Assembly: GCF_900101295.1 (NCBI RefSeq) | Contig: NZ_FOIL01000017.1 | Location: forward strand, 1-58,391 | From: [Clostridium] aminophilum | Lineage (GTDB): Bacteria; Bacillota; Clostridia; Lachnospirales; Lachnospiraceae | Reading direction: 5' to 3' | Length of the DNA stretch: 58,391 nucleotides | Part shown: one piece after another, positions 1 through 7,887 of the stretch | Layout of the letters: each line of letters begins with the position of its first letter | Position numbering within the stretch: position 1 is the first letter of the stretch | The notes under the pieces: generated by a model | Database searches by the model: none | What the model was told of the DNA's origin: nothing | Seen by the model: only the letters and a program-made list of their open reading frames with translations | Translations under genes and position numbers: made by a program

Positions 1-96
1 TACTGTGCGGAAAAGGATGTCAATAAGAAAGAACTTCTCTCGATGATGCGGGGAGCCGGATTTGAGTATGATTCCGACCGACGCTGCTTCCGGTAA
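1..96 (+). CDS. C-terminal fragment of an unidentified protein
   Basis: The window opens inside a reading frame that stays open for 31 codons and ends at a TAA at 94-96. The tail is charged and helix-like and ends in an arginine/aromatic-rich stretch (about GFEYDSDRRCFR). It is too short to assign to a family; a RecX-like or small DNA-binding protein is only a guess. A terminator-like hairpin follows about 45 bases later, which supports this being the real end of a transcription unit. Confidence 0.5.
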   Translation, partial: YCAEKDVNKKELLSMMRGAGFEYDSDRRCFR

Positions 97-138
97 GGTA
101 TGCACGGCGGGAGAACGGTCTGCGAAGAAAATGATAAA

Positions 139-183
139 AGAGGGACTGGCGGGATGAATTCCGCCGATCCCTCGTTTGCGTTT
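139..183 (+). terminator. Intrinsic terminator after the first gene
   Basis: GAGGGA at 140-145 pairs with TCCCTC at 168-173, and an inner stem forms between GGCGG (148-152) and CCGCC (161-165). A T-rich but interrupted tract (GTTTGCGTTT) follows. The T tract is imperfect, so termination is likely but not certain. Confidence 0.55.
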
Positions 184-225
184 CATAGGAAATTTCTCCG
201 AAATTCCCTATGAAACAAAAACGCT
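183..225. repeat. Interspersed palindromic repeat A, copy 1
   Basis: A near-perfect inverted repeat with 13-base arms (184-196 and 200-212, one mismatch) around a TCC loop is followed by AACAAAAACGCT. The same layout, including the loop and the trailing ACAAAAACGCT, recurs at 49073-49115 in front of the pilus operon. The copies differ in their arms but stay partly foldable, which suggests a small dispersed palindromic element of this genome. Confidence 0.6.
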
Positions 226-235
226 CCGCGAGGAT

Positions 236-297
236 GCGCACGCCGCTGTAAGGAAGCTGTCACCTAACGGTGACCAGCGGCGGCGCGCAAAGTCCGC
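236..297. repeat. Interspersed structured repeat B, copy 1
   Basis: A GC-rich element whose outer arms (GCGCACGCCGCTG and CAGCGGCGGCGCGC) pair. An inner hairpin forms from GTCACC and GGTGAC, and the element ends in AAAGTCCGC. An almost identical 63-base copy sits at 43563-43625 in the glnA leader. The differences fall mainly in the unpaired inner segment and the inner loop, which is expected if the fold matters. Confidence 0.75.
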
Positions 298-299
298 GG

Positions 300-351
300 G
301 GCTCCCCTCAGTCCTGAGGTGATGGGGAGCCGAAGTCCGCTTGCGGACTTT
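300..351. repeat. Two further hairpins in the 97-466 gap
   Basis: GGCTCCCC (300-307) pairs with GGGGAGCC (324-331) around an inner CTCAG/CTGAG stem. Directly after it AAGTCCGC (333-340) pairs with GCGGACTT (343-350) across a TT loop. The CCGCTTGCGGACTTTG string recurs at 41188-41202 upstream of glnN. No protein-coding gene is apparent between 97 and 466; the gap is a cluster of hairpins and repeats. Confidence 0.55.
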
Positions 352-434
352 GTTCGTATGACGGAGCAGGACCGCTTCCCGCTCCATCGGGATAACACTG
401 TTAAGAAGATGGAAAAAGCTAAAAAATCATTGTA

Positions 435-456
435 AAAGATGCCGGGACAATGGCAT
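435..456 (-). terminator. Weak intrinsic terminator for the aquaporin gene
   Basis: On the minus strand ATGCC (456-452) and GGCAT (443-439) form a short stem followed by CTTTTAC. It lies about 10 bases past the aquaporin stop codon. The stem is only five pairs, so this is a modest call. Confidence 0.4.
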
Positions 457-466
457 TATTCCGGAG

Positions 467-1129
467 TCAGCGCTCGTCATCCAAAAAGAGCCAGCAAACA
501 CCGGCCAGGGCGCCGCCGAGAAGCGGTGCGATCATGAAACACGGCAGGGCTTTCAGCGCATCGCCGCCCGCAAAGAGTGCCGGACCGAAACTTCTGGCCG
601 GGTTTACCGAAGTGCCTGTGTATGCGATGCCGAAGATATGGACGAGCGTAAGAGAAAGTCCGATGACAAGGCCGGCAACGGCGGAAAATTCCGATCGTGA
701 GGTCACACCGAGAACCGCCAGAACGAAGACGAATGTCAGGATCAGTTCGATCAGGAAGGATGCGAGGAAGCTTCCGTTATAGAGGCTGTTTGCCGCAAGG
801 CCGGAATCGGTGCCGACGATGGCGACGAGAATGCCTGCTCCGACGGTTGCGCCGAGAAACTGTGCAACGACATATCCGGCAAAATCAACGATATCCATGC
901 GGCCGGCAACGGTCATTGCCAGTGAAACCGCCGGGTTGATATGACAGCCGGAAATATTGCCCATGGAATAAGCCATCGCGACGATGACCAGACCGAATGC
1001 CAGCGCGGTCAGAAGATAGCCGGTGCCGGCTTCGGAGGAAGTGCCGATGGTTGCAGCGGTTCCGCAGCCGAAGACAACCAGAACCAGTGTGCCGATGAAT
1101 TCGGCGACATACGCTTTCAGATTATTCAT
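467..1129 (-). CDS. aqpZ: AqpZ-type aquaporin (MIP family water channel)
   Basis: A 220-residue integral membrane protein of the major intrinsic protein family, which forms a tetrameric pore passing water or small neutral solutes. Both half-helix signatures are visible: NPA at about residues 65-67 (GCHINPAVS) and NPA at 176-178 followed by the selectivity-filter arginine (TSVNPARS). A histidine in LVHIFGI about 12 residues before the second NPA and a phenylalanine in ALAFGL match the water-selective AqpZ filter rather than GlpF. About six hydrophobic helices are present and the length is normal. The ATG is preceded by AGGGGG. It is transcribed alone from a strong promoter on the minus strand, divergent from tcdA. 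Confidence 0.93.
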   Translation of the reverse strand: MNNLKAYVAEFIGTLVLVVFGCGTAATIGTSSEAGTGYLLTALAFGLVIVAMAYSMGNISGCHINPAVSLAMTVAGRMDIVDFAGYVVAQFLGATVGAGILVAIVGTDSGLAANSLYNGSFLASFLIELILTFVFVLAVLGVTSRSEFSAVAGLVIGLSLTLVHIFGIAYTGTSVNPARSFGPALFAGGDALKALPCFMIAPLLGGALAGVCWLFLDDER

Positions 1130-1189
1130 GCTTTAAGTCCCCCTTTCAGGTATATCCGTTGCAATGCCGATGAAAAACACTGCGATTAT

Positions 1190-1258
1190 CCTCAAAATTG
1201 AGGAATAATGTATGGTTTCATACACCGTTATCATAAAATGAAATCATATCCCTGTCAA
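1190..1258 (-). promoter_or_regulatory. Promoter of the aquaporin gene with two palindromes
   Basis: On the minus strand TTGACA (1258-1253) and TATGAT (1235-1230) are separated by 17 bases. A GTATG-N4-CATAC palindrome (1210-1223) covers the expected start point, and CCTCAA-AA-TTGAGG (1190-1203) lies in the 5' leader. The palindromes are candidate operators; no regulator can be named. Confidence 0.75.
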
Positions 1259-1322
1259 TGTGAGCGGGCTGAAACAGATAAAACCAACAAAAAAGGTAGA
1301 ATTTTTAAAAATGGCGTCATTC

Positions 1323-1350
1323 TTGACTTTGCGGACAGAACTGATACAAT
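1323..1350 (+). promoter_or_regulatory. Promoter of tcdA
   Basis: TTGACT at 1323-1328 and TACAAT at 1345-1350 with a 16-base spacer, ending about 36 bases before the tcdA ATG. It is divergent from the aquaporin promoter roughly 65 bases away. Confidence 0.65.
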
Positions 1351-1386
1351 GAACGGACAGAAACAGCACAGAAGAGGGAGAAGAAA

Positions 1387-2271
1387 ATGAAAGATCAGTT
1401 TTCCAGAACAGGACTGCTATTCGGACGGGAGGCGATGGACCTTCTGGAGAAAGCCCATGTGGCAATTTTCGGCGTCGGCGGCGTCGGTTCCTTTGTCGCC
1501 GAGGCCTGCGCGCGTTGCGGCGTCGGTGCCATCGATCTGATTGACAGCGATGAGGTAGCGCTGTCGAATCTGAACCGGCAGATTCATGCGACGCTCCGGA
1601 CGGTGGGAAAAGACAAGGTTTCTGTGATGAAAGAGCGGATACTTGCGATCAATCCGGACTGCCGGGTCAATGCATACAAGAAGTTTTATCTTCCGGAAAA
1701 CAAAGATGAATTTGATTTTTCACAGTATTCCTATGTCGTGGATGCCGTCGACACTGTGACGGCAAAGCTTTCGATCATCATGGAGGCGGAGCGGTGCGGT
1801 GTTCCGGTCATCAGCTGTATGGGTGCCGGCAATAAGCTGGATCCGACCAGATTCGAGGTGGCGGATATCTACGAGACCAGCATTGATCCGCTTGCCCGCG
1901 TAATGCGGAGGGAACTGAAAAAACGGGGAGTCCGGAAGCTGAAGGTCGTGTATTCGAAGGAGGAGCCGCTGACGCCGATCCCGGGAATGCCGGCGGATGT
2001 GGACGGAGAACAGGACGGGGAGAAGAATTCCGGCATACCGGAGAACAGCGGTTCCTGTGAACTGGCGATTTCTGATGCAATGGATTCCGGGCGCGCGAAA
2101 ACGGATGACTGCGGAACGAAGGCCGGGACCGGGAAGCCGAACCGGGCGGTGAAGAAGATTGCTCCGGGATCGACGGCATTTGTCCCGTCCGTGGCCGGTC
2201 TGATCATCGGCGGTGAGGTGGTGAAGGATCTCACAAAGGCAGCGAGAGAACGCGCAAGGGAAAATGCGTAA
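1387..2271 (+). CDS. tcdA: tRNA threonylcarbamoyladenosine dehydratase (E1-like ThiF family)
   Basis: A ThiF/MoeB/E1-like ATP-dependent enzyme, most like TcdA (CsdL/YgdL), which cyclises the t6A base of tRNA to ct6A. The nucleotide-binding GxGGxG is at residues 29-34 (FGVGGVGS) and the family D-x-V-x-x-SNLNRQ block at about 55-65; the ADAVDTV-like strand follows near residue 120. The C-terminal SFV/AFVPSVAGLIIGGEVVKDL helix is typical. At 294 residues it is longer than usual (about 250-270) because of a hydrophilic insert around residues 196-258, rich in Gly, Asp and Lys with two cysteines. A RBS (GAGGGAGAAGAAA) precedes the ATG. Confidence 0.88.
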   Translation: MKDQFSRTGLLFGREAMDLLEKAHVAIFGVGGVGSFVAEACARCGVGAIDLIDSDEVALSNLNRQIHATLRTVGKDKVSVMKERILAINPDCRVNAYKKFYLPENKDEFDFSQYSYVVDAVDTVTAKLSIIMEAERCGVPVISCMGAGNKLDPTRFEVADIYETSIDPLARVMRRELKKRGVRKLKVVYSKEEPLTPIPGMPADVDGEQDGEKNSGIPENSGSCELAISDAMDSGRAKTDDCGTKAGTGKPNRAVKKIAPGSTAFVPSVAGLIIGGEVVKDLTKAARERARENA

Positions 2272-2374
2272 AGTTTATTCGGATTTCGCGGCGGGATTGC
2301 TGCGCGGAACCGGAAGAAAATGTAAGAAGACTGACAGCACCGGTCCGGTTTTGTAGGAAATTGGTTGTGATTTC

Positions 2375-2406
2375 TTAAGATGTTTTTGTATAAAGTGCGT
2401 TATAAT
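2375..2406 (+). promoter_or_regulatory. Probable promoter of the FN3/wall-repeat protein gene
   Basis: A perfect TATAAT lies at 2401-2406, about 70 bases before the start codon. The -35 region is poor (TTAAGA at 2375-2380 is too far at 20 bases), so it may be a -10 dominated promoter. Confidence 0.5.
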
Positions 2407-2475
2407 GAATAAGGATGGTAAACATACTGTCCGGATGCAGGAAAAATCTTTGCAGAGAACAGAGAGGTAATATAG

Positions 2476-3654
2476 ATGAAAAAATGGTTATCCGGAATGA
2501 TTATTCCGTTCGTTGCTGCCTGTATGCTGACGGCGATGCCGATGACATCGCTTGCAAAGACCGATGATGATCTGGAAGAGGTCGGAAGCATTACCATTGA
2601 TCTGGAATGCTCGATCTCCGAAGGAGATAAGGGATCGGACGCTGACAGCCAGATCGCGGTGGACGGCGACGTGGATCCGGATTTCATCGAGGTCAAGTCG
2701 ATCAAAGTGACCAATAAGCCGTCCGGCGACTGGAAGGCAAAAGACAAGCCGAAGGTGGAGATCAAGATCCGCAGAACGGATAAGGATTACACCCTGAAAA
2801 AGCTGAGCAAGGACGATATCACGATCAACGGCGTCGAAGTCAAGGGAATTACGGTTTCCAACAAGGAGAAGGCATCCGCCACGATCGTGGTTACCATGGC
2901 GGCACTGGAAGATCAGTCTTATGAGAGCGAGGGAAGCGATCTCGATCTGGAGGTGAGCGGTCTCAAGTGGGAGAGCAACAGCGATAACAGCAGCAATCGC
3001 ACGGTTGCGACCTGGGAAGCATCTTCCGACGCGGATGAGTATGAGATCCGCCTCTACCGCAATGACACGCTGATCAAGACCGTGGAAGATACCGCGGATG
3101 AGTATGACTTTGCGCCGTATATGACTGAGAGCACATCCTACCGCTTCTGGGTTCGCGGTATGCGCGGCACATCCCACGGAAAGTGGAGCAAGTCCGGAAG
3201 CCACTATGTCTCCAGCTCGGAGGCAGCGGTAAACAAGAAGAACAATGGCGGCGGCAGTCCGACGTATTATGCGACCTGGGTAAGAGACAACGCCGGCTGG
3301 TGGTATCGGAATGCCGACGGAAGCTGGACCTCCAACAACTGGCAGCTGATCGACGGCAAATGGTATTTCTTCGGATCCAACGGATACATGAGAACCGGAT
3401 GGTTCCAGTCTCCGTTCTCCGGCCTCTGGTTCTACCTCGATCCGGTCAACGGCGATATGAAGACGGGATGGATTCAGTCCCCGACCTCCGGCCTGTGGTA
3501 TTATATGGACAGAGGCGACGGTCATATGCTGACCAACACGAAGACACCGGACAACAATTATGTCAACGCGGACGGCGTGTGGACCGGAGCAGCCGGCTCG
3601 TCCAGACCGTCCGGAGCGACCTCTTCGACGGGGGCAACCGGACCGGCGGCTTAA
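2476..3654 (+). CDS. Secreted FN3-like protein with choline-binding-like wall repeats
   Basis: A 392-residue exported protein. Residues 1-27 are a signal peptide (MKKWLSG, hydrophobic core, ending near SLA-K). Residues about 28-155 are an acidic beta-rich region of unknown function. Residues about 158-250 read as a fibronectin type III-like domain (TVATWEASSDADEYEIRLYR, then a YRFWVRGMR strand). Residues about 270-372 hold choline-binding-like repeats (GWWYRNADGSW, GKWYFFGSNGYMRTGW, GLWFYLDPVNGDMKTGW, GLWYYM), which in this family usually anchor proteins to wall polymers. The tail is Ser/Thr/Gly-rich. It stands alone; role is likely surface adhesion or wall remodelling, but no catalytic domain is visible. 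Confidence 0.85.
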   Translation: MKKWLSGMIIPFVAACMLTAMPMTSLAKTDDDLEEVGSITIDLECSISEGDKGSDADSQIAVDGDVDPDFIEVKSIKVTNKPSGDWKAKDKPKVEIKIRRTDKDYTLKKLSKDDITINGVEVKGITVSNKEKASATIVVTMAALEDQSYESEGSDLDLEVSGLKWESNSDNSSNRTVATWEASSDADEYEIRLYRNDTLIKTVEDTADEYDFAPYMTESTSYRFWVRGMRGTSHGKWSKSGSHYVSSSEAAVNKKNNGGGSPTYYATWVRDNAGWWYRNADGSWTSNNWQLIDGKWYFFGSNGYMRTGWFQSPFSGLWFYLDPVNGDMKTGWIQSPTSGLWYYMDRGDGHMLTNTKTPDNNYVNADGVWTGAAGSSRPSGATSSTGATGPAA

Positions 3655-3770
3655 GGTGCTTATATCCGACAGCGGCGAAGGTCTGAACGCGATGCAGTTC
3701 CGTCAGCGGCGGAACATCGACAGCGGCGCAGCTGCCGTGAAAACGTAAGTTAAGATGATCAAAAGAACAT

Positions 3771-3806
3771 GGCGCAGCAGAGGCGTTTGCTTTTGCTGCG
3801 CCTTCT
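3771..3806. terminator. Terminator-like hairpin after the FN3/wall-repeat gene
   Basis: GGCGCAGCA (3771-3779) and TGCTGCGCC (3794-3802) form a nine-pair stem with TTCTG after it and AAAAG before it. The T tract is poor, so efficiency is unclear. The rest of the 3655-4016 gap holds no convincing gene, only this hairpin and the next promoter. Confidence 0.5.
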
Positions 3807-3900
3807 GTGATGAAAGACAGCATTTTGCGACGGCATCCTTATCCGGCAGAGCCGGCACGGCAGCCGGCGTCATCGTCAGAGGGACTCTCCGGCGGAATGT

Positions 3901-3929
3901 GTGACAGGAGGCCGTCAATCTGTTATGAT
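3901..3929 (+). promoter_or_regulatory. Promoter of the NYN-nth-CPBP run
   Basis: GTGACA at 3901-3906 and TATGAT at 3924-3929 with a 17-base spacer, about 87 bases before the NYN gene. Both boxes differ from consensus by one base. Confidence 0.6.
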
Positions 3930-4016
3930 GAAAGGGATACCGAAAGCCAAGAAAGAAATCCCTGAAAGGCCGGACCGGAAAACGGGCGGCGGAGAAGGGA
4001 TCAGAGGACGGATAAC

Positions 4017-5279
4017 ATGATCATTGATGAGAGAAGAGAACGGAAAATTGCGGTATTGATCGATGCGGAGAATGTCTCCGCGCGGTATATCAAGCTGATT
4101 CTGGATGAGGCCAGCAACTACGGCATCGTGACCTATAAGCGGCTTTACGGCGATTTTCAGATTCCGAGCGTTAAGAACTGGATGAAGAATCTTCAGGAAT
4201 ACGCCATCACTCCGGTTTTTCAATATAATTATACCCACGGGAAAAATGCCTCCGACTCCGCGCTGATCATCGACGCGATGGACATTCTGTATTCGGGAAA
4301 TGTGGACGGATTCTGCATCGTGACCAGCGACAGCGACTTTACAAAGCTGGTGCTGCGGCTGCGTGAGTCCGGAATGACCGTTGTCGGCATGGGAGAGCAG
4401 AAGACACCGCCGGCACTGGTTGCGGCCTGTGAGACATTTAAGTTCCTGGATATCCTGTACCGGCAGGAGACCAAGAAGAATACGGCAAAGAAGAAGCAGA
4501 ACGCGAAGAAGAGCCGTGTGCAGAAAACAGCTGCCGCGGGTCCGGCGTTGGCGGAGACGGCTGAGACAGCGGAAAACGCGGAGAATGAGATTCTTCCGTC
4601 CGGCGTCGCGGCAGAAAACGAAGAGAAGGGAAATATCCCGGATCTGGACGAGATGGAGAAAGAAGTCATCTCGATCATCGACAATTTTGCCGGAGACGAC
4701 GGCTGGGTCGATCTGTCGGAACTCGGGGACAATCTTCCGAAACGTGTTCCGGGTTTCGATCCGCGAAACTACGGCTGTGCGAAACTCCGTCCCTTTATCG
4801 AGAAATTCGATTCTCTGGAGATCCGCTCGGCACAGAACCCGCATAATGCAATCCTCACGGTGATCTATGTCCGCGTGAAACAGGAGGCGTCAGAGGAAGA
4901 GGAACGCGAGCAGAACAGCGTGAACGATGCGGAGACTGTTCCGGAGAAAGCGGCAGAAGCGAAGGCCGCGGCGGCAGTGAAGAGCGCGGCGTCCGGGAAA
5001 ATCGCGGAGAGCGAGGAAGCTCCGGAGACACCGGAAGAATACAAGAAAGAAGTTTTTGCGGGCGGAACTGACGGAACGCCGGAAGCGGCACCTGCGGAAA
5101 CAGAATCTCCGCAGGAGATGGTGAGCAAAAAAAACATCGAATCGGTAAAGAAACTGCAGCGAAAAAGAAAAATACGCAAACCGCGGAAGACAACCGGAAA
5201 GAAGGCGGCATCGAAGGACGATGCGGCAGGGGATACGATGGGAGACCCGGAAAAGAGGAACTCACCGGATCCGGAGTAA
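4017..5279 (+). CDS. NYN-domain RNase-like protein with OST-HTH/LOTUS domain
   Basis: A 420-residue cytosolic protein. Residues 10-150 form a NYN (PIN-like, LabA/DUF88) domain: IAVLIDAENVS with the metal-binding aspartate near 16, and TSDSDFTKLVLRLRESG near 100-118 carrying the later acidic residues. Such domains are usually metal-dependent ribonucleases. Residues about 213-285 match an OST-HTH/LOTUS winged helix (ISIIDNFAGDDGWVDLSELG, then NYGCAKLRPFIEKF), a fold that in other proteins binds RNA or partner proteins. A Lys-rich linker and a long Glu/Ala-rich tail ending in a basic KRKIRKPRK patch flank it. It is followed 49 bases later by nth and may share its transcript. Substrate unknown. 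Confidence 0.85.
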   Translation: MIIDERRERKIAVLIDAENVSARYIKLILDEASNYGIVTYKRLYGDFQIPSVKNWMKNLQEYAITPVFQYNYTHGKNASDSALIIDAMDILYSGNVDGFCIVTSDSDFTKLVLRLRESGMTVVGMGEQKTPPALVAACETFKFLDILYRQETKKNTAKKKQNAKKSRVQKTAAAGPALAETAETAENAENEILPSGVAAENEEKGNIPDLDEMEKEVISIIDNFAGDDGWVDLSELGDNLPKRVPGFDPRNYGCAKLRPFIEKFDSLEIRSAQNPHNAILTVIYVRVKQEASEEEEREQNSVNDAETVPEKAAEAKAAAAVKSAASGKIAESEEAPETPEEYKKEVFAGGTDGTPEAAPAETESPQEMVSKKNIESVKKLQRKRKIRKPRKTTGKKAASKDDAAGDTMGDPEKRNSPDPE

Positions 5280-5328
5280 ACAGGAACCATATTATCGGCG
5301 ATGACTGGCCCGGCGGAAGGAGAGAGCG

Positions 5329-6015
5329 ATGACCGATCAGACCGGAACGAACATGAATGCGAACTCAGAAAAAACGGAGAAGAAGACACTTGCGCTCGGC
5401 GTGATCGAGCGGCTGAAAGCGGCATATCCGGATGCGGACTGCACTCTCGACTATGATGACGCTTGGAAACTGCTGGTGAGTGTCCGGCTTGCGGCACAGT
5501 GTACCGACGCGCGGGTCAATGTCGTGGTGCAGAAACTCTACGAAAAATTCCCGGATGTGAATGCGCTGGCGGAAGCGGATGTGGATGCGATCGAAGAGAT
5601 CGTGCATCCGTGCGGACTCGGTCGGTCAAAAGCGAGGGATATCAGCGCCTGCATGAGGATGCTCCGCGACGTATACGGAGGAAAAGTGCCGGACCGGTTT
5701 GACGAGCTTTTGAAGCTCCCGGGAGTCGGACGAAAGAGCGCGAATCTGGTGATGGGAGACGTGTTCGGACAGCCGGCGATCGTCACCGACACCCACTGCA
5801 TCCGGCTTGCCAACCGGATCGGCCTCGTGGAAAATGTGAAAGAGCCGAAAAAAGTGGAGATGGCGCTGTGGAAGATTATTCCGCCGGAGGAGAGCAATGT
5901 GTTCTGCCACCGGCTGGTCGAGCACGGGAGAGCCGTCTGTACGGCGAGAACGAAACCGCACTGCGGCATTTGCCCGCTGGCGGATATCTGTAAAAAGAAT
6001 GGAGTAGACGGATGA
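5329..6015 (+). CDS. nth: Endonuclease III (DNA glycosylase/AP lyase)
   Basis: A base-excision repair enzyme that removes oxidised pyrimidines and cuts at abasic sites. The 228-residue protein carries the helix-hairpin-helix with catalytic lysine (LPGVGRKSANLVMG, about residues 129-142), the catalytic aspartate in IVTDTHCIRLANR, and a C-terminal iron-sulfur cluster motif with four cysteines spaced C-X6-7-C-X2-C-X5-C (CTARTKPHCGICPLADIC). Length is normal. The ATG follows GGAGAGCG. Its stop overlaps the start of the next gene (ATGA), so the two are translationally coupled. Confidence 0.95.
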   Translation: MTDQTGTNMNANSEKTEKKTLALGVIERLKAAYPDADCTLDYDDAWKLLVSVRLAAQCTDARVNVVVQKLYEKFPDVNALAEADVDAIEEIVHPCGLGRSKARDISACMRMLRDVYGGKVPDRFDELLKLPGVGRKSANLVMGDVFGQPAIVTDTHCIRLANRIGLVENVKEPKKVEMALWKIIPPEESNVFCHRLVEHGRAVCTARTKPHCGICPLADICKKNGVDG

Positions 6016-6653
6016 ACGACAGGATGAAATATCTGATCCGACTGTTATGGCCGGTAGTTTTATTTGAGATCATAACGGAAGGTGCGGAGATTGCGGGAAA
6101 GACCGTTTCATCCGCATTCTTCGGCGGGGAGGATGTCCCGAGAATCATTCTGACGGGATCGGCGGCGGTCCTTACGGCACTGATCCTTCTGATCCGGAGA
6201 CCGAAGGACCGGGAGAAAATGTCCCCGCACGACATGATCATGTGCGGCGGAGGCGGATTCAGCCTTGCGGAGATTCTGAACCAGCTGTTTGCGGTGACGG
6301 GGCTTGCGGCATTGTCCTCCGGATGGAATGCGCGGGGCGCAGCACTTTTGGATGCGCCGCTGGCGGCGAAAATTCTGGTCATTGTCATTCTGGTTCCCCT
6401 TGCGGAGGAGCTGGTCTTCCGGGATCGGCTGTTCCGCCATCTTCGTCAGAAGATGGGGTTCGGAATGGCAGCGTTGATCTCGGCGGCAGTGTTCGGCGCG
6501 GTGCACGGCGATCCGGTACAGGGGCTGTATGCCGCCCTCATCGGATTTGCGGCGGCAGCAGCGATGGACTTCAGTGGGAATTTTTTCGGGGCATTTATCT
6601 GCCACGCCATGGCGAACCTGGCACCGATTCTGCTGAGCGCGCTCGGACGCTAA
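6012..6653 (+). CDS. CPBP family intramembrane metalloprotease
   Basis: A 213-residue polytopic membrane protein of the CAAX/bacteriocin-processing (CPBP, Abi) glutamic-type protease family. The family motifs are present: EELVFRDRLFRHLR near residue 132 (EExxxR), FGAVHGD near 162 and FICHAMAN near 197, the last two giving the conserved histidines. About five or six hydrophobic segments are visible. It overlaps nth by four bases. Substrate unknown; relatives process peptides or give self-immunity, but no peptide gene lies nearby. Confidence 0.85.
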   Translation: MNDRMKYLIRLLWPVVLFEIITEGAEIAGKTVSSAFFGGEDVPRIILTGSAAVLTALILLIRRPKDREKMSPHDMIMCGGGGFSLAEILNQLFAVTGLAALSSGWNARGAALLDAPLAAKILVIVILVPLAEELVFRDRLFRHLRQKMGFGMAALISAAVFGAVHGDPVQGLYAALIGFAAAAAMDFSGNFFGAFICHAMANLAPILLSALGR

Positions 6654-6709
6654 ATGTGGAAAATACACAAACAACTGTGGAAAGCTTTCGGGACAATAGT
6701 GGATTTTGC

Positions 6710-6738
6710 CTTGTTTCTGCAGCCCGATGATGATAAAA
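6710..6738 (+). promoter_or_regulatory. Promoter of the glycerophosphodiesterase gene
   Basis: TTGTTT at 6710-6715 and TAAAAT at 6733-6738 with a 17-base spacer, about 60 bases before the chosen ATG. Confidence 0.55.
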
Positions 6739-6799
6739 TCGGGGTATTGCGAGATGAAAGATCCGCGGCGGAATGCTGCGGAAAGAAAGGAAGTTTACC

Positions 6800-7528
6800 A
6801 TGGTAAAGAACTTTGCACACAGAGGTTTTTCCGGAAAGTATCCGGAGAACACGAAAATTGCATTTGAGAAAGCGATTGCGCTGCCGGGATGCGACGGCAT
6901 TGAGAATGACGTGCATCTGACAAAGGACGGCGAAGTCGTTATCATTCATGACGAACTCCTTGACCGTACCTGCCTGAATATGACCGGTTTTGTTAAGGAC
7001 TATACGCTGGAGGAACTGAGGAAAGCGGATCTCTCCTATAAGTTTGCCGGTGAAGTGGAGCCGCAGCACATCATGACGCTCCGCGAGTATCTGGAACTGT
7101 TAAAGCCGACAAAGCTGGTTACCAATATTGAACTGAAGACCGGAATCTTTGAGTATCCGGGAATCGAAAAGAAAGTTTACGACCTGATCCGGGAATTTGA
7201 TATGGTGGACCGCATTATCATCTCTTCCTTCAACCATTACAGCGTTAAGCGCATGAAGGAGCTCTGCCCGGAGATTCGCTGCGGACTTCTGACCGACTGC
7301 TGGATTCTGGATGCCGGAAAGTATGTCAGAGAGAACGGCTTTGAGTGCTATCATCCGAGATTTACCAACTGCACACCGGAGCTGACAAAGGAAATCCGTG
7401 AGAAGGGTGTGGACATCAACTGCTGGACCGTCAACGAGGAAGAGGATATCCGTAAAATGATCGAGGCCGGTGTCACAACGATCATCGGCAACTTCCCGGA
7501 CCGTGTGGCAGCGATGCTGAAAGAATAA
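6800..7528 (+). CDS. Glycerophosphodiester phosphodiesterase
   Basis: A cytosolic GDPD-family TIM-barrel enzyme, 242 residues, hydrolysing glycerophosphodiesters to glycerol-3-phosphate and an alcohol. Diagnostic motifs: FAHRGFSGKYPENT at the N-terminus (HRG with catalytic histidine), GIENDVHLTKDGEVVIIHD with metal-binding Glu/Asp and the second histidine, NIELKTG in the middle, and INCWTVNEEEDI near the end. I chose the ATG at 6800 because GAAAGGAAG sits just upstream and the barrel begins there; an ATG at 6773 would add nine basic residues. There is no signal peptide, so it probably acts on internal phospholipid breakdown products. Confidence 0.92.
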   Translation: MVKNFAHRGFSGKYPENTKIAFEKAIALPGCDGIENDVHLTKDGEVVIIHDELLDRTCLNMTGFVKDYTLEELRKADLSYKFAGEVEPQHIMTLREYLELLKPTKLVTNIELKTGIFEYPGIEKKVYDLIREFDMVDRIIISSFNHYSVKRMKELCPEIRCGLLTDCWILDAGKYVRENGFECYHPRFTNCTPELTKEIREKGVDINCWTVNEEEDIRKMIEAGVTTIIGNFPDRVAAMLKE

Positions 7529-7887
7529 GACAGAAAAGTATCCGTACATTCCGTATAAAGAATCGGAAGGATCGGAAAGAAATGATTCGGTTTTGATCTG
7601 CTAAAAATTATGCACTTCGCGGCATTTCTGTCAAAAAGGTTCCGGTCCGATTGTCTTGAATCTTAAAATGGAGCTTATTGATATTGTATGCCAATGCAAC
7701 CAAATACTATCTTTTATTTTAAAGACATGTTAAAATATCCAGGAACGCTCTTTTTCTGGAATCAACCTAGTAGAAGCGTCTTTAATAATGATAACATTAC
7801 CTGAAAAATAGAGTAATTCAGAGTGGTAACATACTCTCAGAACCAAGCACACGTAAATTGAGATCTGACAGATCTCGAGGAGGAAAA
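7529..7887 (+). promoter_or_regulatory. AT-rich upstream region with a palindrome at the RBS
   Basis: This 360-base gap is visibly more AT-rich than its surroundings and holds no convincing gene. At its end GAGATCT (7860-7866) and AGATCTC (7870-7876) form a perfect seven-base inverted repeat with a GAC loop, immediately before the RBS GAGGAGG of the next gene. In RNA this hairpin would sit next to the RBS; in DNA it could be an operator. Confidence 0.45.

Noticed and set aside
2488-3525. A 345-codon minus-strand open frame opposite the FN3/wall-repeat gene
   Set aside because: It is a shadow of a gene with signal peptide and repeats; its translation shows no domain.
4017-5279. NYN gene as a toxin-antitoxin toxin
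   Set aside because: It is large, multi-domain and has no small partner gene next to it.
6012-6653. CPBP protease as an abortive-infection or bacteriocin immunity gene
   Set aside because: The family name allows it, but there is no peptide, transporter or defence gene nearby, only DNA repair and an NYN protein.
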